Source: Igneacidithiobacillus copahuensis (GTDB lineage: Bacteria; Pseudomonadota; Gammaproteobacteria; Acidithiobacillales; Acidithiobacillaceae). Taken from it: a DNA stretch of 64,000 bases. Position numbers and translations under genes: made by a program. Shown in pieces: positions 8,665 through 17,666 of this stretch. Location: the NCBI RefSeq assembly GCF_018854015.1, contig NZ_JAAXYO010000039.1:124001-188000 (forward strand), written 5' to 3'. The notes below the pieces were generated by a model. That model was not told the origin of the DNA and searched no databases. It saw only the letters and a list, made by a program, of their open reading frames with translations. Position 1 is the stretch's first letter. Each line of letters starts with the position of its first letter.

Positions 8665-9408
8665 CTAGTGTACATAAAAACTCTGCAGCCGAGCCTCGAT
8701 GATCTTCGGATTCTCGCCCTCGGCTACCGCCACGAGTCCTTCGATCGTCATTTCCCGTAGATAACTGCGTTCGTGGACGATCCCTTTGATTTTGTTGGAT
8801 ACCGGCAAAAAAAAGATATTGGCCGAGCCGACACCGTAGATGGTGGCAACGAAGGCGGTGGCGATGCCGGCACCGAGCTTGGCCGGATCGGCAAGATTTT
8901 CCATGACGTGAATGAGTCCAAGGACGGCGCCGAGAATACCGATGGTGGGCGAGTAGCCTCCCGCAGATTCGAAGACCTTGGCTGCCTGCCGTTCGATGGC
9001 TTCCCGTGCCTCCAGCTCGACCAGCAGGGTATCACGAATTTTCTGCGGCTCAGTACCATCGACGAGCATTTGCAAGCCTTTGCGCAGAAAGGGATCGGCG
9101 ACGCTGTCCAGGCTCCCTTCCAGGGCAAGCAAACCATTTTTTCGTGCCGTATGACTCCACTCCACCAATTGCTCGATCAAGGGTTGCGGATCGATAGCCG
9201 GCGCCTTCAGCACCCAGGGTAACATCTTGAGCGAGCGCACAAAGACCGGCAATTTGTACTGGATCATCACGGCACCGGTCGTCCCGCCAATGACAATGCA
9301 GAAGGCCGTGAGCTGGATGATGGAGGCAAGATTCCCGCCATCGAGAAACTGACCCAGCAGGATCCCGCCGATGGCAACCAGCACACCAATGATGGTAAGG
9401 AAATCCAT
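8665..9408 (-). CDS. motC: Flagellar stator protein, MotA/MotC family
   Basis: This 247-residue inner-membrane stator protein forms, with MotB/MotD, the ion channel that drives rotation. Membrane segments are visible at the N terminus (FLTIIGVLVAIGGILLGQF, then an IVIGG-rich segment) and at about 150-200 (YSPTIGILGAVLGLIHVM, ATAFVATIYGVGSANIFFL). The cytoplasmic loop between them contacts FliG. ATG at 9408 follows AGGAGG; a GTG three bases earlier is less likely. It overlaps the fliA stop by one base. In Pseudomonas motC is followed by motD, but here the likely partner is 45 kb away at 54.6 kb. Confidence 0.92.
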   Translation of the reverse strand: MDFLTIIGVLVAIGGILLGQFLDGGNLASIIQLTAFCIVIGGTTGAVMIQYKLPVFVRSLKMLPWVLKAPAIDPQPLIEQLVEWSHTARKNGLLALEGSLDSVADPFLRKGLQMLVDGTEPQKIRDTLLVELEAREAIERQAAKVFESAGGYSPTIGILGAVLGLIHVMENLADPAKLGAGIATAFVATIYGVGSANIFFLPVSNKIKGIVHERSYLREMTIEGLVAVAEGENPKIIEARLQSFYVH

Positions 9409-10130
9409 CACGCCTCCTCACGCCAGTCGATGAGCGACGAACGCAGGCGCAAGACGGCCTGGCGCAGGATCTGGGACACCCGCGACTCGGTGAGATCCAG
9501 GACCTTGCCGATCTCGCGCAAGGTCAGATCTTCCTGGTAGTAGAGCGCCATGACCAGCCGTTCCCGCTCCGGCAGACGAGCAATCGCATGCTCCAGATCG
9601 CGCTGAAAATGCTGGGCGCTCAGAATCTCGGGGAGATCTTCGCCGTCATCACGCAAATGCTGCGCCACAAAGCTCTCGTTGTCGCTGGACAAATCCTCCA
9701 GATACAGTAACTGCCCGCCGCCATCGCGCAGGGCTTCCTGATACTCTTTCAGGGTCCAACCCAGATCTTCGGCCAGTTCTTCCTCGCTCACCGCGCGCCC
9801 GAGGCGCTGCTCCAGGCGCGCCATCCCTTTGGCAATCTTCTGCTCCCGCTGGCGCGCACGCCGAGGCAACCAGTCCTGCTCGCGCAGCTCATCCAGCATC
9901 GCCCCGCGAATACGGATCGCGGCGTAACTCTGGAAGGCCGCATCGTTGGCACTGCCCTCTTTTTGCTCCAGGGCATCAAGCAGACCCATTAGACCCGCCT
10001 GTACCAGATCTCCGAGATCGACGCTGGGAGGCAGCCGCACCAGCAGACGCTGTGCAATCCGCTGCACCAGGGGCAGATACTCTGCCACCTGCGCGCTACG
10101 CGTTGCACTGTCGATGATGCGGTCTGACAT
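9408..10130 (-). CDS. fliA: Flagellar sigma factor FliA (sigma-28)
   Basis: This 240-residue sigma factor directs transcription of late flagellar genes. Region 2 contains EYLPLVQRIAQRLLVRLP and VDLGDLVQAGLMGLLDAL. Region 4 contains LPERERLVMALYYQEDLTLREIGKVLDLTESRVSQI, a helix-turn-helix for the -35 box. Length equals E. coli FliA. It is held inactive by FlgM, also in this window. FliA-type promoters precede fliC and flgM. It directly abuts flhG, as in Pseudomonas. Confidence 0.97.
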   Translation of the reverse strand: MSDRIIDSATRSAQVAEYLPLVQRIAQRLLVRLPPSVDLGDLVQAGLMGLLDALEQKEGSANDAAFQSYAAIRIRGAMLDELREQDWLPRRARQREQKIAKGMARLEQRLGRAVSEEELAEDLGWTLKEYQEALRDGGGQLLYLEDLSSDNESFVAQHLRDDGEDLPEILSAQHFQRDLEHAIARLPERERLVMALYYQEDLTLREIGKVLDLTESRVSQILRQAVLRLRSSLIDWREEA

Positions 10131-11009
10131 TCACGGTTGTCCGGCGGGGCCTTCCTCAAGCAAAAGGCGGGAGGAAAACAGATTTGCTGACGTTCCCGTC
10201 ACCTGCCTGGGACTCGGCCAGGCGAGAATGGAATCAGCAAGGATACGAAAGGCCTTCGCCGCACCACTATCGGGAAAACGTAGCAGGAGCGGCTGCTGGG
10301 TGCGCACTGCGCTACGCAGGTACTGGTCCATAGGGATCGTTCCGGCGTGCCGAAGGTGGATTTCCAGGTACTGCCGTGCGACTGCGGCAAGGCGCGAGAA
10401 GAGCTTTTCGCCCTCGGTGGCGTCGCGGACCATATTGGTGACCACCGAAAAATCCCGCAAACCGTAGTCTCGACGTAACACCTTCATGAAGGCATAAGCG
10501 TCGGTGATGGATGCCGGCTCGTTGGTGACAACGACGAGGACGTGGTCAGCGGCCCGCGAAAAGCGTAAAACGTCTGGGCCAATCCCCGCAGCAAGGTCCA
10601 GGATCAGGTAATCGTAGCTTCGCTCCAAGGCGGCAAGGGCATCGAGCAGGCCAGACTGTTGTCGGACATCCAGATTGGCCATGTCCGCGATACCGCTGGC
10701 AGCAGGCAGCACTTCGATCCCCTCAGGACCCGAAAGGATGATCTCTGCCAGGGTCTTTTCTCCGGCCAGAACATGGGCAAGGTGATAACGCGGACTCAAT
10801 CCCAGGAGGACATCCACATTACCCAGACCAAGATCCGCGTCGAAGAGGATCGTGCGCTTTCTGCGCGCCGCAAACGCCAGCGCCAGGTTGACGGCAAGGT
10901 TGCTCTTGCCAACCCCGCCCTTGCCACTGGCGATCGCCAAAACCCTGGCTGCCCCGCCCTGCATCCGCCGCAATCCGTCCGCCTGATCTCCGTAGTCTTG
11001 CATCGCCAT
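10131..11009 (-). CDS. flhG: Flagellar number regulator FlhG/FleN (MinD-like ATPase)
   Basis: This ParA/MinD-type ATPase, 292 residues from the chosen start, limits flagellar number, antagonises FlhF and restrains the FlrA/FleQ regulator. Its deviant Walker A is ASGKGGVGKSNLAVNLA; switch regions are FDADLGLGNVDVLLGL and LILDLAAGIG. Several in-frame ATGs exist. The one at 11009 (MAMQDYG) is preceded by GGAG at 6 bases. The ATG at 11036, overlapping flhF, is the alternative. Together with flhF it predicts a polar flagellum. Confidence 0.93.
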   Translation of the reverse strand: MAMQDYGDQADGLRRMQGGAARVLAIASGKGGVGKSNLAVNLALAFAARRKRTILFDADLGLGNVDVLLGLSPRYHLAHVLAGEKTLAEIILSGPEGIEVLPAASGIADMANLDVRQQSGLLDALAALERSYDYLILDLAAGIGPDVLRFSRAADHVLVVVTNEPASITDAYAFMKVLRRDYGLRDFSVVTNMVRDATEGEKLFSRLAAVARQYLEIHLRHAGTIPMDQYLRSAVRTQQPLLLRFPDSGAAKAFRILADSILAWPSPRQVTGTSANLFSSRLLLEEGPAGQP

Positions 11010-11025
11010 TGGTGGCTCCATTATT

Positions 11026-12141
11026 TCACGCTTCATGATACCGACTGTTGCCACCGGCGGCGAGGGCGCCCGTAGCCAGCCCCATGGCATCCGCCAGGAA
11101 ATCCCAGGTAACGGGCTGAATATCCTCAGGGACCTTTTGCCCATCACTAAGATAGGCGAGAGGCAGTTTTCTTGCCGCCAGCCACTCCAGCACCGCGCCA
11201 CAGGCGGGTGCCTCGTCGAGCTTGCTCAGTATTGCTGCCGTGAGAGAGAGCTTGGCGTAGGGCTGCAATACCTGATCGAGACTCTGCTGGGCGAGACTTG
11301 CGGGTAGCAACAGCAAACGTCGCAGATTGTCGCCCAGCGCATCGAGCCACTGCAGTTGCTCGTTGAGACGCTCGTCACGCGGGCTGAGGCCCATGGTATC
11401 GATGAAAATCCAGCGCCTGCCCCGATGCTTCTGCAGAGCGGACAAGAGATCCTGCGGGCCGCGCAAGACCTCTACCGGCACCCCGAGGATCTTTGCGTAG
11501 ATGTTGAGCTGCTCCACCCCCGCAATGCGGTAGGTATCACTGGTGAACAGGGCGACCGTCTCCGGACCATAGCGCAAGACCTGCTGCGCAGCGAGCTTGG
11601 CCACACTGGTTGTCTTGCCCGCCCCGGTCGGGCCAAGCAGCGCAATGATGCCGGCATCACCCAGGGGATCGGACAACGCGCCGATCTGCTCCTGCAGGAC
11701 ATGAATCATCCCTTCGCGCGCCCCCAACTCTGCTGCCGCACGTTCCAGCTGCGACAACAGCGCTGCGTGAAAACCAAGACCCTGCAAACGCGCCCGATCG
11801 AGAGCAGGAGGCGCCACACTATTGGCGACGGGCTGACGGCCCCAGCGCTTCTCGACGAGGGCACGCAATGCTTGCAATTCTTGCCGGACTGGTTCCGGTT
11901 TCTGCACTGCTCTCGTCTCTGTCTCCGTCTGCTCAGTCGCGGCCTGATCAATGACCGGCTTCTGCGGCTTGGCGGTGGCGGCGGCCATCAGCTCGGCTTC
12001 ATCAAAGTCGATGGCGGCGACGATCTCCACCCCGTCGGCGAGATTGCGATTGGAGAGTATGACGGCGTCTGGCCCCAGGGCCTGTCGTATTTGTGTCAGG
12101 ACCTCGCGCGTCGTGCTACCTTGGAATCTGCGCATCTTCAT
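11026..12141 (-). CDS. flhF: Flagellar SRP-like GTPase FlhF
   Basis: This 371-residue GTPase sets the place of polar flagellar assembly. The N-terminal B domain (about 1-120) is basic and Gln/Glu-rich. The NG domain follows, with P-loop LLGPTGAGKTTSVAKLA, then ALFTSDTYRIAGVEQL and FIDTMGLSPRD. The start MKMRRFQGSTTREVL is typical. It lies between flhA and flhG as in other polar-flagellated gammaproteobacteria, and the gene ends inside the alternative long start of flhG. Confidence 0.95.
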   Translation of the reverse strand: MKMRRFQGSTTREVLTQIRQALGPDAVILSNRNLADGVEIVAAIDFDEAELMAAATAKPQKPVIDQAATEQTETETRAVQKPEPVRQELQALRALVEKRWGRQPVANSVAPPALDRARLQGLGFHAALLSQLERAAAELGAREGMIHVLQEQIGALSDPLGDAGIIALLGPTGAGKTTSVAKLAAQQVLRYGPETVALFTSDTYRIAGVEQLNIYAKILGVPVEVLRGPQDLLSALQKHRGRRWIFIDTMGLSPRDERLNEQLQWLDALGDNLRRLLLLPASLAQQSLDQVLQPYAKLSLTAAILSKLDEAPACGAVLEWLAARKLPLAYLSDGQKVPEDIQPVTWDFLADAMGLATGALAAGGNSRYHEA

Positions 12142-12165
12142 CGTCCATTCATCCTTTCAGAGCCA

Positions 12166-14229
12166 TCAAGCGCCTAGAGTACCGACCACTCGGATGCGCT
12201 TGTTATCGGGAATCTCGCCATAAGAAAGCACCCGCAGGCGTGGCGCCGAGCGGGCCAGGAAGCGAGCCAGGAAACCGCGCAAGGGTCCCATGGCCAAAAG
12301 CACCGGCTGCATCCCATTCGCCTCCATCTGTTGCATCAACGTCCCCGCCTTTTCCAATACCTTCTGCGCCAAGCCCGGTTCGATCTGTTCACTCTGACCG
12401 TGTTCACTACTATTACGAAGACTATCATGCAATAACTGTTCCAGCGTTGCATCAAGAACCGCGACCGGCAGCTCGTTCTGCCCCGCAAACAGGTTCTGCA
12501 CAATGTAAGGACCTAAGGCCTGACGAACGGCGGCAGTCAAGGCGTCGACATCCTGACTCTCGGCGGCATGTTCCGCCAAGGTTTCGACGATCGTCCGCAA
12601 GTCGCGGATCGGCACGGATTCCCGTAGCAGGTTCTGCAGGATCTTCTTGAACCTGTCGACCGAGAGGAGTTTGGGAATGACATCTTCAACCAGTTTGGGG
12701 GAACGAACGGCCAGATGGGAGAGCAGCCCCTCGACCTCCTCGCGCCCCAGGAGCTCGGCCGCCCGCTGCTGCAGCACCTGATGCAGATGGGTGGCGATCA
12801 CGGTGGCTGGGTCCACAACGGTGTAGCCCAGGGCTACCGCCTTGTCACGGCTCTGGGCGTCGATCCACACCGCCGGCAAGCCAAAACTCGGGTCACGGGT
12901 GGGGGTGCCCTCGAGGGGGCCGAGGACATTACCTGGGTCGATGGCGAGAAGCAGATCCGGCAGGACCTCACCACTCGCTACCTCCACTCCACGGATGGTG
13001 ATGCGATACAAGGTCGGGCGCAATTCGAGGTTATCACGCACATGTACCGCCGGCACGAGAAAGCCGAAGTCCTGCGCATATTTTTTGCGCACCCCGCGAA
13101 TACGCGCCAGTAATTCGCCGCCACTTCCCTTGTCGACCAACGGAATCAGGCGGTAGCCTAGCTCCAGGCCGAGAGGGTCGACCGGTTCGACGCTATCCCA
13201 ATTGACCTCCTCCGGCTCGCTTGCCGACGGCGGCGGACTCTCCACTTCCTTGGGGCGCTGACGCCGCCGCCACCACGCGTAGCCGCCGAGGACCAGTGCG
13301 GCACCGAGGAAGGGAATATGCGGCATACCGGGAATCAGCCCGAGCAGGGCAAAGATGATGGCCACGACGATCAGTGCCTCATCATTGCGCAGCAGTTCGC
13401 CCAGCAGTTGGCTACCCAGGTCAGTGCCGGTATTGACGGTACTGACGACAATGCCAGCGGCGATCGAAATGACCAGGGCCGGAATCTGCGCCACGAGGGC
13501 ATCGCCGATACTGAGCAGGGTATAGTCGTGCGCAGCGGTGCTCAGCGACAGCCCATGCTGCCAGACGCCGATAATCAGGCCACCGATGAGGTTGATGAAC
13601 AAAATCAGGATGGCAGCGATGGCATCACCGCGCACGAATTTACTGGCACCATCCATGGCACCGAAGAAGTCTGCCTCCTGGGCAATCTCCTGGCGTCGCC
13701 GTTGCGCCTCCTGCTGATCGATCAGGCCGGCGTTGAGGTCCGCGTCGATGGCCATTTGCTTGCCCGGCATGGCGTCCAGGGTAAAGCGGGCACTCACTTC
13801 CGCGATCCGCCCGGCACCCTTGGTAATCACCACGAAGTTGATGATGACCAGGATGGCGAAAACGATGATGCCAACGGCGTAATCGCCCCCTACAACAAAC
13901 TGGCCAAAAGATTCGATGACGACACCGGCGGCGCCCGTACCATTCTGCCCGTGCAGCAGGATAATCCGGGCCGCGGCGACATTCAGGGATAGGCGCAGCA
14001 GGGTCGTCAATAACAATGCCGTGGGAAAGGCAGAGAACTCCAGAGGCTTGGTCATGTAGAGACTGACCAGCAGGATGATCAGGCCCAGGCTGATGTTGAA
14101 GGTGAAAAAGATATCGAGGAGAAAGGTCGGCAGGGGAATGATCAGCATCGCCAGGATCATGATCACCAGGATTGGCGCCGCCAGGGTGTGCCAGTTGATC
14201 CGGCGCAGTAAGCGCAGAATGCTATCCAT
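12166..14229 (-). CDS. flhA: Flagellar export gate protein FlhA
   Basis: This large gate subunit of the flagellar type III exporter is about 687 residues. The N-terminal half holds about eight membrane helices. The FHIPEP-family signature with LDAMPGKQMAID lies in its cytoplasmic loop. The C-terminal half is the cytosolic ring (from about 330) that docks chaperone-substrate complexes. The ATG at 14229 is chosen; a GTG three bases earlier has slightly better spacing to GGAGGG. It follows the flhB stop directly. Confidence 0.97.
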   Translation of the reverse strand: MDSILRLLRRINWHTLAAPILVIMILAMLIIPLPTFLLDIFFTFNISLGLIILLVSLYMTKPLEFSAFPTALLLTTLLRLSLNVAAARIILLHGQNGTGAAGVVIESFGQFVVGGDYAVGIIVFAILVIINFVVITKGAGRIAEVSARFTLDAMPGKQMAIDADLNAGLIDQQEAQRRRQEIAQEADFFGAMDGASKFVRGDAIAAILILFINLIGGLIIGVWQHGLSLSTAAHDYTLLSIGDALVAQIPALVISIAAGIVVSTVNTGTDLGSQLLGELLRNDEALIVVAIIFALLGLIPGMPHIPFLGAALVLGGYAWWRRRQRPKEVESPPPSASEPEEVNWDSVEPVDPLGLELGYRLIPLVDKGSGGELLARIRGVRKKYAQDFGFLVPAVHVRDNLELRPTLYRITIRGVEVASGEVLPDLLLAIDPGNVLGPLEGTPTRDPSFGLPAVWIDAQSRDKAVALGYTVVDPATVIATHLHQVLQQRAAELLGREEVEGLLSHLAVRSPKLVEDVIPKLLSVDRFKKILQNLLRESVPIRDLRTIVETLAEHAAESQDVDALTAAVRQALGPYIVQNLFAGQNELPVAVLDATLEQLLHDSLRNSSEHGQSEQIEPGLAQKVLEKAGTLMQQMEANGMQPVLLAMGPLRGFLARFLARSAPRLRVLSYGEIPDNKRIRVVGTLGA

Positions 14230-14232
14230 CAC

Positions 14233-15363
14233 TTATTTCCCTCCCTGATCGAGTTCGGCCGGGACTGACCATTGCTGCGGCAGTTCGGGCATCTTCCCAG
14301 GACGGGCGACCCGTAGCTGATAGAGATAGGCCAACAGTTCGGCCACCGCCCGGTAGAGGGTGGCCGGGATCTGCTGCTCCAACTCCACGTGGTGATACAA
14401 GGCACGCGCCAAGGGTGGCGCCTCGACCAGGGGGATCCCATGCGCGCGTGCAATTTCCCGGATTTTTGCCGCCACGACATCGGCGCCCTTGGCGAGCAGG
14501 ACCGGCGCAATGTCCTTACCCTCCTCGTAGCGGAGAGCCACCGCAAAGTGGGTGGGGTTAGTGACCACCACACTGGCCTTGGGTACCGCCGCCATCATGC
14601 GCCGCCGCGCCATCTCCCGTTGCAGGCTACGGATCCTGCGCTTGACCTCGGGATTGCCCTCCTGCTCTTTCATCTCGTCCTTGACCTCTTGTTCGGTCAT
14701 TTTGAGTTTTTCGTTGTAGGACCAAAGCTGAAATGGCACATCAAAGGCAACGATCAGCAGGGTACTGCCGGCCATGAAGACAAAGAGCAGGCCAAGCATG
14801 GCGAAGAGATGATGAATGGCAACCTGCGGGCTCTCGTGGATCAATCCCAGCAGGGCGCGACGCTGCGCGTAGACCAGGGTCACGCCAATGCCGCCAATCA
14901 CCAGTGCCTTGAGCAGCGCCTTGACGAGCTCCAGCAGTGCATGCTTGGAAACCATACGTTGCAGCCCCGTCAGCGGATTGAGATGGGAAAAATCAGGCAC
15001 CAAAGCCTTGCCACTGAAGTTCCAGCCCCCCAGAACCATCCCGGAAAAGAGCACGACCAGCACCAGAATCAACAAAAACGGCAGCAGCCATTCCAGGGCG
15101 AAGGTGGTCATCTGTACCAGTTGGCGCAACATATCGCGTTCGTTCAGCATCACCGCAGGCGACAAGTGCAATCCGGCCCGCAGAAAGTCGCTACTGGCAG
15201 AGGACAAACGCGCCCCAAAAAAGTAAAACAATACCGCCGCTGCGAGCAAAACCGCACTGGTGGAAAGCTCGCGGGAGCGCGGCACCTGCCCTTTCCGCCG
15301 CGCCTCCTCGATGCGTTTTCCGGTCGGCTGTTGGTTGCGCTCCTGCCCGCTCTCTTCGGCCAT
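14233..15363 (-). CDS. flhB: Flagellar export switch protein FlhB
   Basis: This 376-residue membrane protein of the export gate switches specificity from rod/hook to filament substrates. Four membrane helices occupy about residues 30-215. The cytoplasmic tail carries the self-cleaving motif NPTH with Asn at residue 269, the same number as in Salmonella. N-terminal SGQERNQQPTGKRIEEARRKGQVPRSREL is the usual FlhB start, and it is preceded by the fliR gene with only 3 intervening bases. Confidence 0.97.
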   Translation of the reverse strand: MAEESGQERNQQPTGKRIEEARRKGQVPRSRELSTSAVLLAAAVLFYFFGARLSSASSDFLRAGLHLSPAVMLNERDMLRQLVQMTTFALEWLLPFLLILVLVVLFSGMVLGGWNFSGKALVPDFSHLNPLTGLQRMVSKHALLELVKALLKALVIGGIGVTLVYAQRRALLGLIHESPQVAIHHLFAMLGLLFVFMAGSTLLIVAFDVPFQLWSYNEKLKMTEQEVKDEMKEQEGNPEVKRRIRSLQREMARRRMMAAVPKASVVVTNPTHFAVALRYEEGKDIAPVLLAKGADVVAAKIREIARAHGIPLVEAPPLARALYHHVELEQQIPATLYRAVAELLAYLYQLRVARPGKMPELPQQWSVPAELDQGGK

Positions 15364-15366
15364 CGT

Positions 15367-16158
15367 TCAACCTCGCGCCGCTTGTAGCAATACCTGACCG
15401 CTGAGATGCAAAGAGATCTGCAGCAGTTGTCGCACCAGCATCTGCATGGCCGGCATCAGCAAAGCCAGGGCAATGAATCCCACGACAATCAACAACGGAA
15501 AACCGATGACAAAGAGATTGAGCTGTGGTGCCAGCTTGCTCAAGACCCCCAAAGCGATATTGATCAACAACAGCGCCCCCAGGACCGGCGCTGCAATTGC
15601 CAGACCCAGGGAAAAAACCATAGCGCCCGCCGCTGCCAGGCTGTGCCAGGCATCTGCGTGGAGAACGATCTGATCACTTACCGGAAAAATCGTGAAACTG
15701 CGATCGAGCACCACCAACGTCAGCAATTGCCCGTTCAGGGCCATGAAAAGCAACAGCACGACAAGATTCAAAAAATTGGAGAGAGTGGGAATCTCCACGC
15801 CCGTCTGCGGATCAAAGAAGGTACTGAAGCCGAGCCCCATCTGCAGACTGATGACCGATCCGGCAAATTGTACTGCACTGAAAATCAGGGTCACGGCAAA
15901 GCCAATACTGACGCCGATAAGGATCTGTTCGATCAGCAAGAGCACTCCCCCGCCGCTCAAAAAATCCACTGGCGGCATGGCCGGCAAGGCCGGCGCCAGC
16001 GCCACACTGAGCAGCACTGCCAGACCAACCCGTACCTGTATGGGGATTTGTGTCGCACTGAATACCGGCGCGGTGCTGAGAAAGGCCAGAATCCGCACGA
16101 AAGGCCAGAAAAAAGCGCCGATCCAGTGGTCTATCTGCAGGCTACTGATGCTGATCAT
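15367..16158 (-). CDS. fliR: Flagellar export protein FliR
   Basis: This 263-residue subunit of the FliPQR export pore has about six hydrophobic helices and a typical ending in a helical LLARG-like tail. The reading frame is open further upstream. The ATG at 16158 (MISISSLQIDHWIG) overlaps the fliQ stop in ATGA and gives the normal family length, so the longer start inside fliQ is rejected. Confidence 0.95.
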   Translation of the reverse strand: MISISSLQIDHWIGAFFWPFVRILAFLSTAPVFSATQIPIQVRVGLAVLLSVALAPALPAMPPVDFLSGGGVLLLIEQILIGVSIGFAVTLIFSAVQFAGSVISLQMGLGFSTFFDPQTGVEIPTLSNFLNLVVLLLFMALNGQLLTLVVLDRSFTIFPVSDQIVLHADAWHSLAAAGAMVFSLGLAIAAPVLGALLLINIALGVLSKLAPQLNLFVIGFPLLIVVGFIALALLMPAMQMLVRQLLQISLHLSGQVLLQAARG

Positions 16159-16427
16159 TGGCTGATCAATTGCGGAATCTGCTGAAACAGATGGGTGGTG
16201 TAGCTCATCATCAGTTGCAGCATCCACGGGCCAGCGATCACCCCCACGAGGGCAAGCACAAGGACCTTGGGCACAAAGCTCAGAGTCATTTCATTGATCT
16301 GCGTTGCTGCCTGAAAAATGCTCACCAATACCCCAACCACCAGAGCGACGCCAAGAAGGGGAAGAGACAGCCAGAGTGCCGTCCAAATTGCATGCTCAGC
16401 CACGGTAATGACACTACCCGGACTCAT
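16155..16427 (-). CDS. fliQ: Flagellar export protein FliQ
   Basis: This 90-residue pore subunit has two membrane helices (about 15-40 and 50-80). Family features are MSPGSVITVAEHAIW, VSIFQAATQINEMTLSFVPK and a C-terminal amphipathic part. The start was moved inward from the open frame because MSPGS is the conserved N terminus and follows an AGGAGG-like site. It overlaps fliR by 4 bases. Confidence 0.95.
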   Translation of the reverse strand: MSPGSVITVAEHAIWTALWLSLPLLGVALVVGVLVSIFQAATQINEMTLSFVPKVLVLALVGVIAGPWMLQLMMSYTTHLFQQIPQLISQ

Positions 16428-16440
16428 TTTTGCCTCCTTC

Positions 16441-17220
16441 CTAGTGCACGAAGCTTTGCACCAGAGAGCCAATGACCAGATCCCAGCCATTGACCAGAAC
16501 AAACAGCATCAATTTGAAGGGAAATGATACGGTAACCGGCGATAACATCATCATTCCCAAAGACATCAATACTGCTGCCACCACCAGGTCAATGATCACG
16601 AAAGGGATAAAAATCAGAAATCCGATCTGAAAGCCTGTCTTGAGTTCCGAGGTAATGAATGCCGGAATCAGCAGATCCATAGGCGTATCTTCCGGTGCGC
16701 GCAATTGCTTATGACCGGACAATTTGACAAACAATGCCAGGTCATCCGGCCGCGTTTGTGCCAGCATGAAAGTGCGCAACGGGCCTGCAGAACGGTCCAT
16801 CGCTTGATCCAGGCTGATCTGATTATTCGCCAGCGGCTGCAAGGCCTCGGTATTCAGCTTTTGAAACACCGGCGCCATCACAAAAAAGGTCAGGAACAGC
16901 GCCAGCCCCACCATCACCTGGGAGGGTGGCATCTGGGTTGAGCCCAGGGCCTGTTTGAGCAACGAAAGTACGATGATGATGCGGGTAAAGGCCGTCATCA
17001 TGAGCAGCATCGCGGGCAAGAACACCAGCACCGACATGAAAAGCAGCGTCTGGATGCTCAAGCTGTAGTCGGTACCCCCGCCGGCGGTGGGCGTCGCCGT
17101 CACCCCCGGCAGTCCCGCTGCCAGGACCGGACTGCTTAGGAGGAAGAGCCCTCCGAAGAGGATCCCGCTACTGAGGAGGACGGCTTTTCCCCGGCGGATC
17201 TTGCTTGCTGATTTTGCCAT
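16441..17220 (-). CDS. fliP: Flagellar export protein FliP
   Basis: This 259-residue core pore subunit is made with a cleavable signal peptide (about 1-35, LLSSGILFGGLFLLSSPVLAAG). Conserved parts are SLSIQTLLFMSVLVFLPAMLLMMTAFTRIIIVLSLL, split here by four helices, and the C-terminal PFKLMLFVLVNGWDLV. Its first 85 bases overlap the end of fliO in another frame, which is longer than usual. The overlap covers the signal peptide. Confidence 0.96.
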   Translation of the reverse strand: MAKSASKIRRGKAVLLSSGILFGGLFLLSSPVLAAGLPGVTATPTAGGGTDYSLSIQTLLFMSVLVFLPAMLLMMTAFTRIIIVLSLLKQALGSTQMPPSQVMVGLALFLTFFVMAPVFQKLNTEALQPLANNQISLDQAMDRSAGPLRTFMLAQTRPDDLALFVKLSGHKQLRAPEDTPMDLLIPAFITSELKTGFQIGFLIFIPFVIIDLVVAAVLMSLGMMMLSPVTVSFPFKLMLFVLVNGWDLVIGSLVQSFVH

Positions 17221-17666
17221 TGCTCTTGCTTACACCTCTCCATTGCTTGCCGCAGCCAGCCGGAAAAGGCCGGACTGCCAGAATCCACGGGCAGCGGTTC
17301 TGGGAGGGTATGCAGGAGGGTGATCCCGGCCGGCGTCGCTCCCAGCAGTAACTGCTGCTTGCCGACCTCCACTAGCAAGAGGCGTTCCCGCGTGCCGAGG
17401 GGGAGCGATGCCAAGACCCGCATGGGGCTACCCGAGACACCGGCAGCACCAGGTTGCAGACGACGAAAGAGCCAGATCAAGGCGAAAAATACCAGTAGTA
17501 CGAGGATCAGGGTGGCGATCAGACGCAGGATTGCCCAAGGGGAAAAGACTGCTGGCTCCGTCTGCGCAGCAAACGCAGGAAGCGGGGTAAGCAGCAGCAG
17601 AAGAAGCAGATGACGGAGTCTTGACAGTTGCAACGACGAATCCTTGACAGGGCGCGGCTGCTTCAA
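17136..17666 (-). CDS. fliO: Flagellar export assembly protein FliO
   Basis: This 176-residue FliO helps FliP assemble. It has an N-terminal hydrophobic stretch (about 19-34), a main membrane helix at about 48-66 (LIATLILVLLVFFALIWLF), and the FliO-type cytoplasmic core PMRVLASLPLGTRERLLLVEVGKQQLLLG. The start appears to be TTG, in a TTGA overlap with the fliN stop; no better start is near. The Ser-rich tail is encoded by DNA shared with fliP. Confidence 0.88.
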   Translation of the reverse strand: MKQPRPVKDSSLQLSRLRHLLLLLLLTPLPAFAAQTEPAVFSPWAILRLIATLILVLLVFFALIWLFRRLQPGAAGVSGSPMRVLASLPLGTRERLLLVEVGKQQLLLGATPAGITLLHTLPEPLPVDSGSPAFSGWLRQAMERCKQEQWQNQQARSAGEKPSSSVAGSSSEGSSS

